Part shown: piece after piece, positions 1-7,914 of the stretch
How the letters are laid out: the number at the start of each line of letters is the position of its first letter
Numbering within the stretch: the stretch's first letter is position 1
Source of the DNA: Epibacterium ulvae
GTDB lineage: Bacteria; Pseudomonadota; Alphaproteobacteria; Rhodobacterales; Rhodobacteraceae
Reading direction: 5' to 3'
Assembly (NCBI RefSeq): GCF_900102795.1
Contig: NZ_FMWG01000007.1
Span: 124,001 to 188,000, forward strand
DNA: 64,000 bases
The notes under the pieces: generated by a model
Told to the model about the DNA's origin: nothing
Seen by the model: the letters and a program-made list of their open reading frames with translations, nothing else
Database searches by the model: none
Made by a program: the position numbers and the translations under genes

Positions 1-1
1 G

Positions 2-661
2 CAACTGGTGGAAGGTCTGTCTTTTGATCTGCCCCCCGGTGGCATCGTCGGCGTAATCGGCCCCAACGGCGCGGGTAAATCCACCCTGTTCCGTATGCTG
101 ACCGGTCAGGAACAGCCGGATGAAGGCTCAGTCACCTATGGTGACACGGTGAAACTGTCTTATGTGGATCAGTCACGCGACGATCTGGATGACAATGAAA
201 CCGTCTGGGAGAGCATTTCCGGTGGCGCTGAAATCATCGAACTGGGCGACGCGCAGGTGAATTCCCGCGCCTATTGTTCGTCTTTCAACTTCAAAGGCGG
301 CGATCAGCAAAAACCACTGAAACTCCTGTCTGGTGGTGAGCGTAACCGCGTGCATATGGCACGCCTGCTGAAAGAGGGCGGCAACGTTCTCTTGCTCGAC
401 GAACCCACCAACGATCTGGACGTTGAAACCCTGCGCGCACTCGAAGACGCCTTGGTCGATTTCGCGGGCTGCGCGGTGGTGATTTCACACGATCGTTTCT
501 TCCTTGACCGGATCTGTACCCACATTCTGGCCTTTGAAGGTGACGCGCATGTGGAATGGTTTGAAGGCAACTTTGAAGACTACGAAGAAGATAAGAAACG
601 CCGTCTGGGCCCGGACGCTTTGGAGCCAAAGCGCCTTAAGCATAAGAAGTTCGCGCGGTAG
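2..661 (+). CDS. ettA: Energy-dependent translational throttle protein EttA (ABC-F), 3' part
   Basis: This is the C-terminal part of an ABC-F ATPase that acts on the ribosome and gates entry into elongation according to the ATP/ADP ratio. The frame is open to the left edge, so the first ABC domain and the arm/linker lie outside the window. Visible here is the second nucleotide-binding domain: Walker [10 protein letters not shown], signature LSGGERNR, Walker [12 protein letters not shown] and the switch histidine in VVISHDRFF. The tail contains [22 protein letters not shown], in the style typical of EttA. The GTG at position 8 is internal and is not the start. A strong terminator follows within 10 nt, so this gene ends its transcript. 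EttA rather than Uup or another ABC-F paralogue is judged from the tail sequence. Confidence 0.9.
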   Translation, partial: QLVEGLSFDLPPGGIVGVIGPNGAGKSTLFRMLTGQEQPDEGSVTYGDTVKLSYVDQSRDDLDDNETVWESISGGAEIIELGDAQVNSRAYCSSFNFKGGDQQKPLKLLSGGERNRVHMARLLKEGGNVLLLDEPTNDLDVETLRALEDALVDFAGCAVVISHDRFFLDRICTHILAFEGDAHVEWFEGNFEDYEEDKKRRLGPDALEPKRLKHKKFAR

Positions 662-669
662 CTAGGCAC

Positions 670-695
670 GGGGAGCACAAATGCTCCCCTTTTTT
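670..695 (+). terminator. Rho-independent terminator of ettA
   Basis: The perfect 8-bp stem GGGGAGCA / TGCTCCCC has a 4-nt loop and is followed at once by six T residues. Confidence 0.9.
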
Positions 696-721
696 ATTGA
701 GGCTAAGAATTAGGAGAAAAG

Positions 722-1456
722 ATGAATTGGACTTGCCCATATTGTCATCATGCTCAGGTCGTCACTAAGGAGACCGCCGCAACAATTAATGAAGGCTTCA
801 CTACAATCAAAACTGATTTAGGCCATATAGGGCTATATGCCGAAGCGATCGTCTGCGCGAATCCCGATTGTAATAAAGCAACCGTTTCAGCTTCCATAGT
901 TGCAGGCCATTTTAGCCCTAGTACCCGCAAAGTTTACATTTCTCACAGTGACTTTCGCACTCACCACAAAATGCAATTGCTTCCAGAAAGCCTCGCGAAA
1001 CCTCAACCAGAGTACATCCCTCAGCCACTGCGCGAGGATTACATCGAAGCTTGCCGGATACGAGATTTGAGCCCTAAAGCATCTGCAACACTAGCCCGCA
1101 GGTGCCTTCAAGGTATGATCCGAGACTTTTGTGGCATCTCAGAAGGAACACTGTTCAAAGAGATCCAAGCGTTACACGAACGCGTTGTCGAGGGAAACGC
1201 ACCGAAGGGCGTGTCTGAAGATAGTGTCGAAGCAATCGATCATATTAGAAAGATTGGCAATATCGGTGCTCACATGGGAAAAGATATCAATGTCATCATA
1301 GATGTTGAACCCGAGGAGGCTCAAGTCCTGATTGAGTTGATCGAAACGCTATTTGATGAATGGTATGTCGCACGCCAAAAACGCGAAGACCGCATTGCGC
1401 GCGTGAAGGCAATCGCAGACGAAAAAGCCGGACAAAAGCTGATATCTCAGAGGTAA
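722..1456 (+). CDS. DUF4145 domain protein with N-terminal zinc ribbon
   Basis: This 244-aa protein begins with a likely zinc ribbon: C5-P-Y-C8 paired with C45-x4-C50. The rest resembles DUF4145, an alpha-helical domain found alone or fused to restriction endonuclease subunits. The hallmark stretch is around LARRCLQGMIRDFCG, followed by the IRKIGNIGAHMGKD segment. No catalytic motif is seen, and the cellular role of orphan DUF4145 proteins is not known. The start is supported by AGGAG about 6 nt upstream. Base composition is visibly more AT-rich than in ettA or the cold-shock gene. With the hairpin-dense stretch behind it, the gene looks like a small acquired insertion between two core genes. 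No phage or restriction partner is adjacent. Confidence 0.75.
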   Translation: MNWTCPYCHHAQVVTKETAATINEGFTTIKTDLGHIGLYAEAIVCANPDCNKATVSASIVAGHFSPSTRKVYISHSDFRTHHKMQLLPESLAKPQPEYIPQPLREDYIEACRIRDLSPKASATLARRCLQGMIRDFCGISEGTLFKEIQALHERVVEGNAPKGVSEDSVEAIDHIRKIGNIGAHMGKDINVIIDVEPEEAQVLIELIETLFDEWYVARQKREDRIARVKAIADEKAGQKLISQR

Positions 1457-1460
1457 CACA

Positions 1461-1710
1461 AGGCCCGTGCCTGACCTTGGGGAGGTGCAAATGCGCCTTT
1501 CCGGGGGGAAGGTTAGGTGCGGGCCGTGACACTGCGTGCCACATCCCAAGGGACCACCTTGCCAATGTTCCAAGTGTGGGAAGGTTGGCGCGTTTGGGCT
1601 CCGCCCGCCCACATCTCGAACAGTCCCCCGGACTGTTTGTCCCTTCGGGAGCCGATGTGAACTCCACGGGGGAAGCCCGGGCCACTTCGCGTCACGTCCT
1701 ACGGGACATC
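1461..1710. other. Hairpin-dense non-coding region (candidate structured RNA or repeat element)
   Basis: Several stems can be drawn by hand. A 17-bp stem (with G-U pairs) joins 1462-1478 to 1509-1525 and encloses a 10-bp hairpin at 1479-1502. An 11-bp stem with one mismatch joins 1561-1571 to 1579-1589. A three-way junction is closed by 1610-1615/1654-1659 and holds the hairpins 1619-1637 (AACAGTCC/GGACTGTT) and 1640-1650. A small hairpin lies at 1696-1707. The stretch 1527-1562 partly repeats at 1681-1714, which suggests a duplicated unit. ORFs crossing it have no recognisable domain. It matches no RNA family I know (not RNase P, tmRNA, 6S or SRP RNA), and transcription is not demonstrated. 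Confidence 0.45.
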
Positions 1711-2075
1711 CTGCAAACCGTGCTGAGTTCGCCTTATTCACGCTCTCACATGGCAAAACGTCATAAACACCGCCAACAGCCATCAGCGTGAATGGAAATA
1801 ATACACTCATCCATAGCGCGCGTCGGCCCCATTCAGTGGGACGCAGGTTTTCATTTGTGATGCGAAACACCACCACCGTTCCTTATCCGCCACAGAAGCA
1901 GGGAATGGTCGCACGGTTTTCCTTGCCCCAAAGAGAATCAACTGGCATAGATTTTCCTGCTACTGCTTCTATCGACGTTCTGTCTCCCCCACTGGGCGGC
2001 GTTCAGTCTTTCGATCAAGGCGAACGCCAGGCTGCCGCAGGAGCGCGGGCAGCGTTTACAGAATGGAGATCTCTC
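1711..2075 (+). promoter_or_regulatory. Long leader and promoter region of the cold-shock gene
   Basis: No gene is seen in the roughly 365 nt before the cold-shock gene. The upstream open frame lacks any domain. A GGCGTTC/GAACGCC hairpin lies near 1996-2028. A long structured 5' UTR is usual for cold-shock genes, where it controls translation with temperature. That role here is inferred from position only. Confidence 0.35.
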
Positions 2076-2282
2076 ATGCCTACAGGCACCGTAAAATGGT
2101 TCAACTCAACCAAAGGTTTCGGCTTTATCGCACCTGATGAAGGCGGAAAAGACGTTTTTGTACATATTTCTGCTGTTGAGCGCGCAGGCCTGACCGGTCT
2201 GGCCGACAACCAGAAAGTGACCTACGAACTGCGCGCTGGCCGTGATGGCCGCGAAAGTGCAGATCAGATTGAACTGGCCTAA
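2076..2282 (+). CDS. Cold-shock domain protein (CspA family)
   Basis: This 68-aa single-domain protein has both RNA-binding motifs: RNP1 as KGFGFIAP (residues 13-20) and RNP2 as VFVHISAV (residues 27-34). It begins [10 protein letters not shown], the classic cold-shock opening. Such proteins bind single-stranded RNA or DNA and melt structure in mRNA. The ATG at 2076 was chosen over longer in-frame starts because it matches the family length and has a GGAG motif about 9 nt upstream. It is a monocistronic gene with its own strong terminator. Which paralogue it is, and whether it is cold-induced, cannot be told from the sequence. Confidence 0.95.
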   Translation: MPTGTVKWFNSTKGFGFIAPDEGGKDVFVHISAVERAGLTGLADNQKVTYELRAGRDGRESADQIELA

Positions 2283-2304
2283 GCCAGATTCAACCACGTT
2301 TGAG

Positions 2305-2336
2305 ACAGCCCGCCCTTTGGCGGGCTGTTTTCGTTT
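2305..2336 (+). terminator. Rho-independent terminator of the cold-shock gene
   Basis: The perfect 10-bp stem ACAGCCCGCC / GGCGGGCTGT has a CTTT loop and a following T-rich tract. Confidence 0.92.
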
Positions 2337-2429
2337 GAAGGGTTAGAATCGGACAATAAAATTTACCATTGCGCCAAAAACCCCACATTGGTAAATAAAA
2401 ATAACCAATCAGAGCGCAAGAGGTGCATC

Positions 2430-3602
2430 ATGCCTGTCATCACCAACATCAACGATCTAAAGCGCATCTATGAACGACGCGTGCCCCGTATGTTTTTTGA
2501 TTACGCAGAAAGCGGCAGCTGGACCGAACAGACCTTTCGCGAGAACACCAGTGATTTTGATCAGATCCGTCTGCGACAGCGTGTGGCAGTTGATATGGCA
2601 GGGCGCTCTACTGCGACGCAGATGATTGGTCAGGACGTGGCAATGCCGGTCGCGCTGGCGCCTGTTGGGCTGACGGGTATGCAATGTGCGGATGGAGAAA
2701 TCAAAGCCGCCCGCGCTGCAGAGGAATTTGGTGTTCCTTTCACTCTCTCTACCATGTCTATCAACTCGATCGAGGATGTGGCCGAGGCGACGACAAAACC
2801 GTTTTGGTTTCAGCTTTATACGATGCGGGATCTCGATTATACCGCACGCCTGATCCAACGCGCCAAAGATGCCAAATGTTCCGCACTGGTGATCACGCTG
2901 GATCTGCAAATTCTTGGGCAGCGCCACAAAGATCTGAAAAACGGCCTGTCTGCCCCGCCAAAATTAACCCCGCGCACCATTGCAAACCTGATGACCAAAT
3001 GGCGTTGGGGCATCGAAATGCTGGGCGCAAAACGACGCCATTTTGGCAATATCGTTGGCCATGTCGAGGGGATCTCTGACAATTCGTCGCTTGGCGCCTG
3101 GACAGCTGAACAGTTTGATCCAAGTCTGGATTGGAGCAAGGTTGAACGCCTTATGGAGATGTGGGGTGGCAAGGTCATTCTGAAGGGCATATTGGACGCT
3201 GAGGATGCGCGTATGGCTGCCAAGCTCGGCGCAGACGCGATTGTTGTTTCTAATCACGGCGGGCGTCAGCTAGACGGCGCGCTTAGCTCTATCCGTATGT
3301 TGCCAGAAATCATGGATGCAGTCGGGGACCAGGTTGAGGTTCATCTGGACAGTGGCATACGATCAGGTCAGGACGTCCTGAAAGCGGTCGCCCTTGGCGC
3401 AAAGGGCACGATGATCGGGCGGGCCTTTGTATATGGTCTTGGTGCGATGGGGCAGGCAGGCGTTACACAGACACTAAACGTTTTGCACAAAGAGCTGGAC
3501 ACCACCATGGCGCTGTGTGGCGAAAAGTCAGTCGAAAATCTGGGGCGTCATAACCTTTTGGTTCCCCAAGATTTCGGCGGCCGCTGGCAATCCAACACCT
3601 AA
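2430..3602 (+). CDS. lldD: FMN-dependent alpha-hydroxy-acid dehydrogenase, L-lactate dehydrogenase type
   Basis: This 390-aa protein belongs to the FMN-dependent alpha-hydroxy-acid oxidase family and probably oxidises L-lactate to pyruvate while passing electrons to the respiratory chain. The family TIM barrel is evident: RVPRMFFDYAESG near the N-terminus, PFWFQLYTM in the flavin pocket, and the active-site block SNHGGRQLDG with catalytic His276. Then come HLDSGIRSGQDV and GTMIGRAFVYG, which bind the FMN phosphate. The start at 2430 has AAGAGG 6-9 nt upstream; an in-frame ATG at 2388 lacks a ribosome binding site. The gene converges on the MFS transporter with only four bases between stops. 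Glycolate or another 2-hydroxy acid is a possible alternative substrate. Confidence 0.85.
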   Translation: MPVITNINDLKRIYERRVPRMFFDYAESGSWTEQTFRENTSDFDQIRLRQRVAVDMAGRSTATQMIGQDVAMPVALAPVGLTGMQCADGEIKAARAAEEFGVPFTLSTMSINSIEDVAEATTKPFWFQLYTMRDLDYTARLIQRAKDAKCSALVITLDLQILGQRHKDLKNGLSAPPKLTPRTIANLMTKWRWGIEMLGAKRRHFGNIVGHVEGISDNSSLGAWTAEQFDPSLDWSKVERLMEMWGGKVILKGILDAEDARMAAKLGADAIVVSNHGGRQLDGALSSIRMLPEIMDAVGDQVEVHLDSGIRSGQDVLKAVALGAKGTMIGRAFVYGLGAMGQAGVTQTLNVLHKELDTTMALCGEKSVENLGRHNLLVPQDFGGRWQSNT

Positions 3603-3606
3603 GGCT

Positions 3607-4776
3607 TCAGGTTTGAACGGGCTGCCCGCCTCTTGCAAAAAACCGAAGGGCGGGCACCAAGACGATGGCAATCAGGGCCAGCAGCGCACCTAAAATTGTA
3701 AAGGCCATGGGCAAACCAAAAGCCTGTGCTAGAAACCCCATTAAGGGGGGGCCAATGAAAAACCCGGTGTAGCCAACAAGCACCACACGCGAAATCGCAA
3801 GACTGCGCTGGCCTGCAGGCAGGGTCTTTGCGATCCAGACAAGCGTCATTGGTGCCGTAATCGACACACCAAAACCAATCACGGCAAAGCCCATATAAAC
3901 CAAGGCCGGTGTTGGGGCCCATGCCGCCAAAACAGCGCCCAAAGCTGCCAGCGCGCCTGCCCCCTGTAATGCGCGGCCCTCAGAAACAAAACGGGTCAAG
4001 ACCTGCCCCGTCAGCCGTCCAATCCCCATTGTGAACCCCAAAATCGCAGGCCCCATAGCCCCCTCTGCCGCGCCAACGCCCAGACTGCGTTCAAGGTGCA
4101 GCGCCGACCAGCCCTCCGTCGCTTGTTCAGCCATAAAACCGATCAATGTCACCAGACCCGCACAAATCAACAAAGGTTTAGAGAGCCCAAACCCATGGCG
4201 CGTGCCTGCTTCATCTGAGTTGGAGATCTTATCTTCATGGCGCAACCCCGGCGTCACGATGAGGGTTCCCAAACCAATCAATGCAAAACACACGATAGGG
4301 GGAATACCTGCCTCGCGCATCAGTCCGGCACCAATTGCGGCCACGCCGTAAGAAAAGGAATATAAAGCGTGATTGAGGTTCATAAGCGAGCGCCCTGCCT
4401 CAACTTCAATCCCGCTTAGCCGCGCATTCATAATCACATCCAAGAGGCCTGATGTTCCCATCGCAAGCAACATCGCCAGTGCAAAGAACGCCCAACTGTT
4501 CGCAAGCCCCGGCAGGATAAAGGCTGCAACCATTGCAACCGCCCCCCCGACCATTGCATAAGCGCCAAGCCCGCGGTCCACTTTGGGCGCAATCCACATA
4601 GCGCCTACCGCACCTGCAGCCCCGAACAGCAGCGCAAGCCCAAAATCAGCATCATTCAACCCGGCCTGGGCTTTGATCCAAGGCACATATGCCCCAAAGA
4701 CACCCCAAAACATTCCCATGGCGATAAAAGCACGGGCGGGAATACGACTGGCAATAATATCATCACGAATGCTCAT
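3607..4776 (-). CDS. MFS transporter
   Basis: This protein of about 389 aa has roughly 12 hydrophobic segments and the general layout of a major facilitator superfamily permease. The N-half has FIAMGMFWGVFGAYVPW and a glycine-rich GAAGAVGAMW stretch. A charged central loop (RHEDKISNSDEAG) separates the two six-helix halves. It resembles YbjJ-like or other sugar/drug MFS exporters, but no substrate can be assigned. The methionine at 4776 (MSIRDDII) was preferred because the longer frame adds a tryptophan-rich hydrophilic stretch unlike MFS N-termini; the upstream ribosome site is weak, so the start is uncertain. It is convergent with the lactate dehydrogenase gene and seems to be transcribed alone. 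Confidence 0.8.
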   Translation of the reverse strand: MSIRDDIIASRIPARAFIAMGMFWGVFGAYVPWIKAQAGLNDADFGLALLFGAAGAVGAMWIAPKVDRGLGAYAMVGGAVAMVAAFILPGLANSWAFFALAMLLAMGTSGLLDVIMNARLSGIEVEAGRSLMNLNHALYSFSYGVAAIGAGLMREAGIPPIVCFALIGLGTLIVTPGLRHEDKISNSDEAGTRHGFGLSKPLLICAGLVTLIGFMAEQATEGWSALHLERSLGVGAAEGAMGPAILGFTMGIGRLTGQVLTRFVSEGRALQGAGALAALGAVLAAWAPTPALVYMGFAVIGFGVSITAPMTLVWIAKTLPAGQRSLAISRVVLVGYTGFFIGPPLMGFLAQAFGLPMAFTILGALLALIAIVLVPALRFFARGGQPVQT

Positions 4777-4855
4777 ACGGCAGCTCTGCCACGCGCCTGT
4801 TTCCATAGGCAACCAGCGCTGCGACACTCGATCGTCGTTTTCAAACTATTTGAAA

Positions 4856-5554
4856 TCACCAAACAGGTATAGCGACCTCAAAGACGCGTTCTTGAAACCA
4901 GATGAGAGAGGGGTATGCACAGAGCCAAATCCAGAAGAACCGGTTTAACCCAAAGAAACACGCGTTGGATAAATGAAAGGCGGCGGTACAGAGCAACGCC
5001 AGCTGTAGGGCTTGTGCATTCAAAAGCGTCAGCGGAAACAGCACTTCTAACAACATGACGGCCCAAGACATTAGAAACAGAACCAAACGCCGGTCTGCCC
5101 AGTCTCTGAGCCCTTCGCTCACAGGATAGGCCGAAAACCGGAACACATCGCTGAGCGCACGCCCAGATTGCCATTCTGGATTGACGATCTTGATCCAACC
5201 AGACACAAAATAAGACAAAACAAGCTGCACCGCGAGATACGCAAGCGCCATTTCAGCCCAAAAGACATTTGGGGCCAGATGGGCCAGCGAGACACAGCTT
5301 AAGATCAGGATCGTCATCTTGTCACTGCCGCCGTTATAAGGCCCCTGGAACCTGTGAAGCATCAGCACACTGATCCCCCAAAGCCCCCAAACCGCCACAG
5401 GCCCGAACACCCCGATGGCAAGACAGGCACAACACACAAGACGCAGACCAAAAAGCCAAGGGCTGTGGCGTACGCTCAGATGTTCAAGGCTTTGCTGGGC
5501 AATCACAAAGGCAAGCATCAGCTCAGTCAGGCGGAGTGTGTCTTCAAAGCTCAC
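4856..5554 (-). CDS. HTTM-like (vitamin K-dependent gamma-carboxylase-related) membrane protein
   Basis: This 232-aa integral membrane protein has about six hydrophobic segments. Its landmarks, HRFQGPYNGGSDKMT and a loop reading SGWIKIVNPEWQSGRAL followed by FRFSAY, resemble the HTTM domain. That domain is the bacterial relative of vitamin K-dependent gamma-glutamyl carboxylase and is also found in quinone-linked or sporulation-linked proteins. The carboxylase catalytic lysine cannot be confirmed by eye, so no reaction is proposed. Its start overlaps the stop of the upstream 142-aa gene by 4 nt (ATGA), so the two are translationally coupled and likely work together. It may instead be a DoxX/MauE-type redox membrane protein, which has a similar helix layout. 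Confidence 0.65.
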   Translation of the reverse strand: MSFEDTLRLTELMLAFVIAQQSLEHLSVRHSPWLFGLRLVCCACLAIGVFGPVAVWGLWGISVLMLHRFQGPYNGGSDKMTILILSCVSLAHLAPNVFWAEMALAYLAVQLVLSYFVSGWIKIVNPEWQSGRALSDVFRFSAYPVSEGLRDWADRRLVLFLMSWAVMLLEVLFPLTLLNAQALQLALLCTAAFHLSNACFFGLNRFFWIWLCAYPSLIWFQERVFEVAIPVW

Positions 5555-5979
5555 GCCAATGCCTCCGCCCGCGAGATACGCGCGCTCTCATATTCGACCG
5601 ACTTTATAATCTGGTCTTCTTCGCGGGAAAGGAAGACCAAGCGAAATTGAAAATCCACCTCATGCTCTGGTAAGGTCTGTGCGATACGGCGTGCCAATTC
5701 AGCGGCACTGTGGACAGTAGGCGTATCAATCAATCGCTCCGAGCAGCTGACCATAAACAGCTGCTCATTCCAGGCCGGGTTCCAAAACAGGCGGCGGATC
5801 ATCTGTAGCGTCCCAATGCGCGCAGGTCTTGGCCGATCTTCGCACCACTCCCCCCAGCTGCCACGATAAAACAGGCGATATTCAACCCGTGGAGACGGGG
5901 CGACGGTTTTGAAAAACCGCCAAGACGGGATCAATGCGGGCAGCAGCAGTCCAAACAAACGCAACAGTGACAGCAACAT
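5551..5979 (-). CDS. Hypothetical protein coupled to the HTTM-like gene
   Basis: This 142-aa protein was not assigned to a family. The first 20 or so residues (LLSLLRLFGLLLPALIPS) form one hydrophobic segment that could be a membrane anchor. The remainder is soluble and rich in arginine and tryptophan, with the segments VEYRLFYRGSWGEWCED and VDFQFRLVFLSRE. The pattern, a membrane anchor followed by a small soluble domain, fits a partner of the HTTM-like protein that follows with a 4-nt overlap. No cysteine pair, metal site or known catalytic motif is obvious. Confidence 0.6.
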   Translation of the reverse strand: MLLSLLRLFGLLLPALIPSWRFFKTVAPSPRVEYRLFYRGSWGEWCEDRPRPARIGTLQMIRRLFWNPAWNEQLFMVSCSERLIDTPTVHSAAELARRIAQTLPEHEVDFQFRLVFLSREEDQIIKSVEYESARISRAEALA

Positions 5980-6019
5980 CAGGGGCGGGCTCTTGTAACA
6001 GGTTGTCGTGCTATCCTAG

Positions 6020-6219
6020 CCGAAGTGGATTAACACCCGCTTGCCAAATCCTGATTGCTTCACGTATCTCAGAGAGGTGATTTTAGCATGCTCAGACCGC
6101 TGGGTAATGGCCCGGCAGCTTTCGCTCTTGCCAGAATCTTCAATCCATACTAAGGGGGCAGCTTCACGCGGGGTGACAGCCTTGGAGGCACCCTGCCCTT
6201 ATTACATTGGAGATTACTC
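6020..6219 (+). promoter_or_regulatory. Leader region of rplY with a foldable hairpin
   Basis: The 200 nt before rplY contain no convincing gene. Close to the start codon, GGGCAG (6156-6161) can pair with CTGCCC (6193-6198), and inside it GGGTG (6171-6175) can pair with CACCC (6189-6193), although the two pairings compete at one base. The ribosome binding site GGAGA follows at about 6209. This could be an autoregulatory leader, but that is inference. Confidence 0.3.
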
Positions 6220-6843
6220 ATGGCAAAAGAGATTCCAGATCTCGTCGCCGAAGTTCGCGCGGGGACAGGCAAGGGCGCCGCTCGTGCAGCACGTCGCGCA
6301 GGCATGGTTCCGGGTGTTGTTTATGGTGGTGACGTTGATCCACTGGCAATCCAGATCCCTTTCAACGTTCTGTTGAAAAAGCTGAAAGCTGGCCAGTTCA
6401 AATCCACACTGTGGAACCTGAAAGTTGAAGGTCAAGACGACGTTCGCGTGATCTGCCGCGACGTTCAGCGTGATGTTGTTAAAGATCTGCCAACACACTT
6501 GGATCTGATGCGCCTGCGCCGCACCTCAAAAATCAACCTGTTCATCCCTGTTGAATTCGTCAACGAAGAAGAATGCGTTGGCCTGAAGCGCGGCGGTGTT
6601 CTGACCGTTGTCCGCTCCGAGGTTGAACTGGTTGTAACCGCTGGTGATATCCCAGAGAAAATCACCGTTGACCTGACCGGCAAAGCCATCGGCGACGTGA
6701 TCAACATCTCTGACGTTGATTTGCCTGCTGGTGCGAAGCCAACCATCGACCGTGACTTCGTGATCGCAAACGTTGCAGCACCTGCTGGTTTGGCGTCTGC
6801 TGACAGCGAAGAAGAAGGTGAAGAGGAAGCCGCAGAGGCATAA
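6220..6843 (+). CDS. rplY: 50S ribosomal protein L25/general stress protein Ctc
   Basis: This 207-aa protein has the two-domain form of L25 (TL5/Ctc type). The N-terminal L25 domain binds 5S rRNA ([16 protein letters not shown], then KSTLWNLKV and [16 protein letters not shown]). A beta-rich C-terminal domain of about 100 residues ([33 protein letters not shown]) follows. It ends in an acidic tail ([11 protein letters not shown]), common in alphaproteobacterial L25. The start has GGAGA about 8 nt upstream. The usual neighbour pth (peptidyl-tRNA hydrolase) is not present next to it here. The gene ends at a strong terminator, so it is probably a single-gene unit. Confidence 0.97.
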   Translation: MAKEIPDLVAEVRAGTGKGAARAARRAGMVPGVVYGGDVDPLAIQIPFNVLLKKLKAGQFKSTLWNLKVEGQDDVRVICRDVQRDVVKDLPTHLDLMRLRRTSKINLFIPVEFVNEEECVGLKRGGVLTVVRSEVELVVTAGDIPEKITVDLTGKAIGDVINISDVDLPAGAKPTIDRDFVIANVAAPAGLASADSEEEGEEEAAEA

Positions 6844-6870
6844 ACCTCGGGTCATACTCTTACAGATTAG

Positions 6871-6904
6871 AAACCCCCGGCATGACCACATGCCGGGGGT
6901 TTTG
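6871..6904 (+). terminator. Rho-independent terminator of rplY
   Basis: A perfect 14-bp stem (AAACCCCCGGCATG / CATGCCGGGGGTTT) with loop ACCA ends in T residues. Confidence 0.9.
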
Positions 6905-6944
6905 CATTCCCGACCTCAAAACACAATTTTGGACTGATTTTGAT

Positions 6945-7313
6945 CAGCTCCCTAATCTGCATATCCATATTGTCAAAGTGCGCATGCGGCCTTTGGCAAT
7001 TGCGATGAAAATCCCCATCTACAACCTGAGCGATGCCATTGAAACACAGCAATGGATGCAGCATTTCATTGCCAAAGGTCTGATCAATTATGAGCACATG
7101 ATGTCACAGGGAGTTTATTCTTTCTGTGATGAGGTGACGATCGCAGATATTTGCCTTATGCCTCAATTCTATAACGCCAAGCGTTGGGGTATTGATCTTG
7201 CCTCGTCGCCTAAAATCCGAGAAACGGTTGCCCGGCCGGAAAAGCTGTCTGCCTTTCAGCAACACCCCCGGGTCAAACCCCGCACGGAACACGCTAAGAC
7301 CAGAGACCCGCCG
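6945..7313 (+). pseudogene. Maleylacetoacetate isomerase (zeta-class GST) C-terminal remnant
   Basis: The translated frame matches the C-terminal half of maleylacetoacetate isomerase, a tyrosine/homogentisate pathway enzyme. The resemblance runs through RMRPLAIAMKIPIYNLSDA, QWMQHFIAKGL, GVYSFCDEVTIADICLMPQF and YNAKRWGIDL. The N-terminal thioredoxin-like glutathione-binding domain is missing, because the rplY terminator lies directly upstream. The frame has lost its stop codon and runs open into the MarR gene that starts at 7314. There is no ribosome site for the fragment; the only upstream ATG sits inside the terminator hairpin. It is therefore read as a decayed 5'-truncated gene. A real GST_C-MarR fusion is possible but unlikely. 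Confidence 0.7.
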
Positions 7314-7757
7314 ATGACACGCAATGAAAGCTACAAGCTGGATGATTTCCTTCCCTATCTGCTGAATCAGGCCGCAGATGCACTCAGTTTAACCTTTCAA
7401 AAACACTATCGCGACACGTATGGCATGCTGCGCACGGAATGGCGGGTGCTGTTTCATCTGGGCAGTTTTGGCGATCTGACGGCTAAAGAGATCTGTGAGC
7501 GCTCTAATATTCACAAAACCAAAGTCTCACGGGCTGTGACTGCGCTTGAAACCAAAGGGTATCTGGCGCGCCAAACTCTAGAAAATGATCGCCGCCATTC
7601 CGTGATCACGCTCACGCCAAAAGGTCGTGAGGTTTTTGAAGATCTACGGTCTAGGGCCATTCACTTTGATCGTGAACTCAAGCAGGGCATGACGGAAGAA
7701 GAATACCAAACCTTGCTCAAGCTCTTAGGGCACTTTTTAACATTTCACAAAAAGTAA
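7314..7757 (+). CDS. MarR family transcriptional regulator
   Basis: This 147-aa winged-helix regulator has the MarR pattern. The dimerisation helix runs around LLNQAADALSLTF, the recognition region is TAKEICERSNIHKTKVSRAV, and the wing contains the family signature DRRHSVITLTPKG. In Rhodobacteraceae similar regulators sit by aromatic-acid (homogentisate or protocatechuate) genes, which fits the maleylacetoacetate isomerase remnant just upstream. The start at 7314 gives the usual MarR length; the upstream open frame is the remnant. It converges on the reductive dehalogenase gene, whose stop lies about 158 nt downstream. Its target is unknown: its old partner genes may have been lost. Confidence 0.85.
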   Translation: MTRNESYKLDDFLPYLLNQAADALSLTFQKHYRDTYGMLRTEWRVLFHLGSFGDLTAKEICERSNIHKTKVSRAVTALETKGYLARQTLENDRRHSVITLTPKGREVFEDLRSRAIHFDRELKQGMTEEEYQTLLKLLGHFLTFHKK

Positions 7758-7914
7758 CCCCGGCCCCAATGAAACGGCGCTATCTGTGCCGCGCGCCCGA
7801 AGCGCCCAGATATAGGGGCTCGGCCTATTTCCAAGCGGAAAGCAGTGCTTTTCTTTAACATCAGGTGTAATAGGGCAACTGGTCATCCCGTGTATATGCG
7901 TGAAACACTCAAAA

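Noticed and set aside
1349-1876. 175-aa minus-strand frame across the hairpin-dense region
   Set aside because: Its composition (many Cys, Trp, Pro, Gly) reflects the repeats, and it overlaps the DUF4145 gene end.
1788-2075. N-terminal extension of the cold-shock protein
   Set aside because: The added 96 residues have no similarity to the family. The ATG at 2076 gives the standard 68-aa protein with a ribosome site.
6041-6376. 111-aa open frame overlapping the rplY start
   Set aside because: It lies in another frame over rplY, with no domain or ribosome site; the sequence before rplY is better read as leader.
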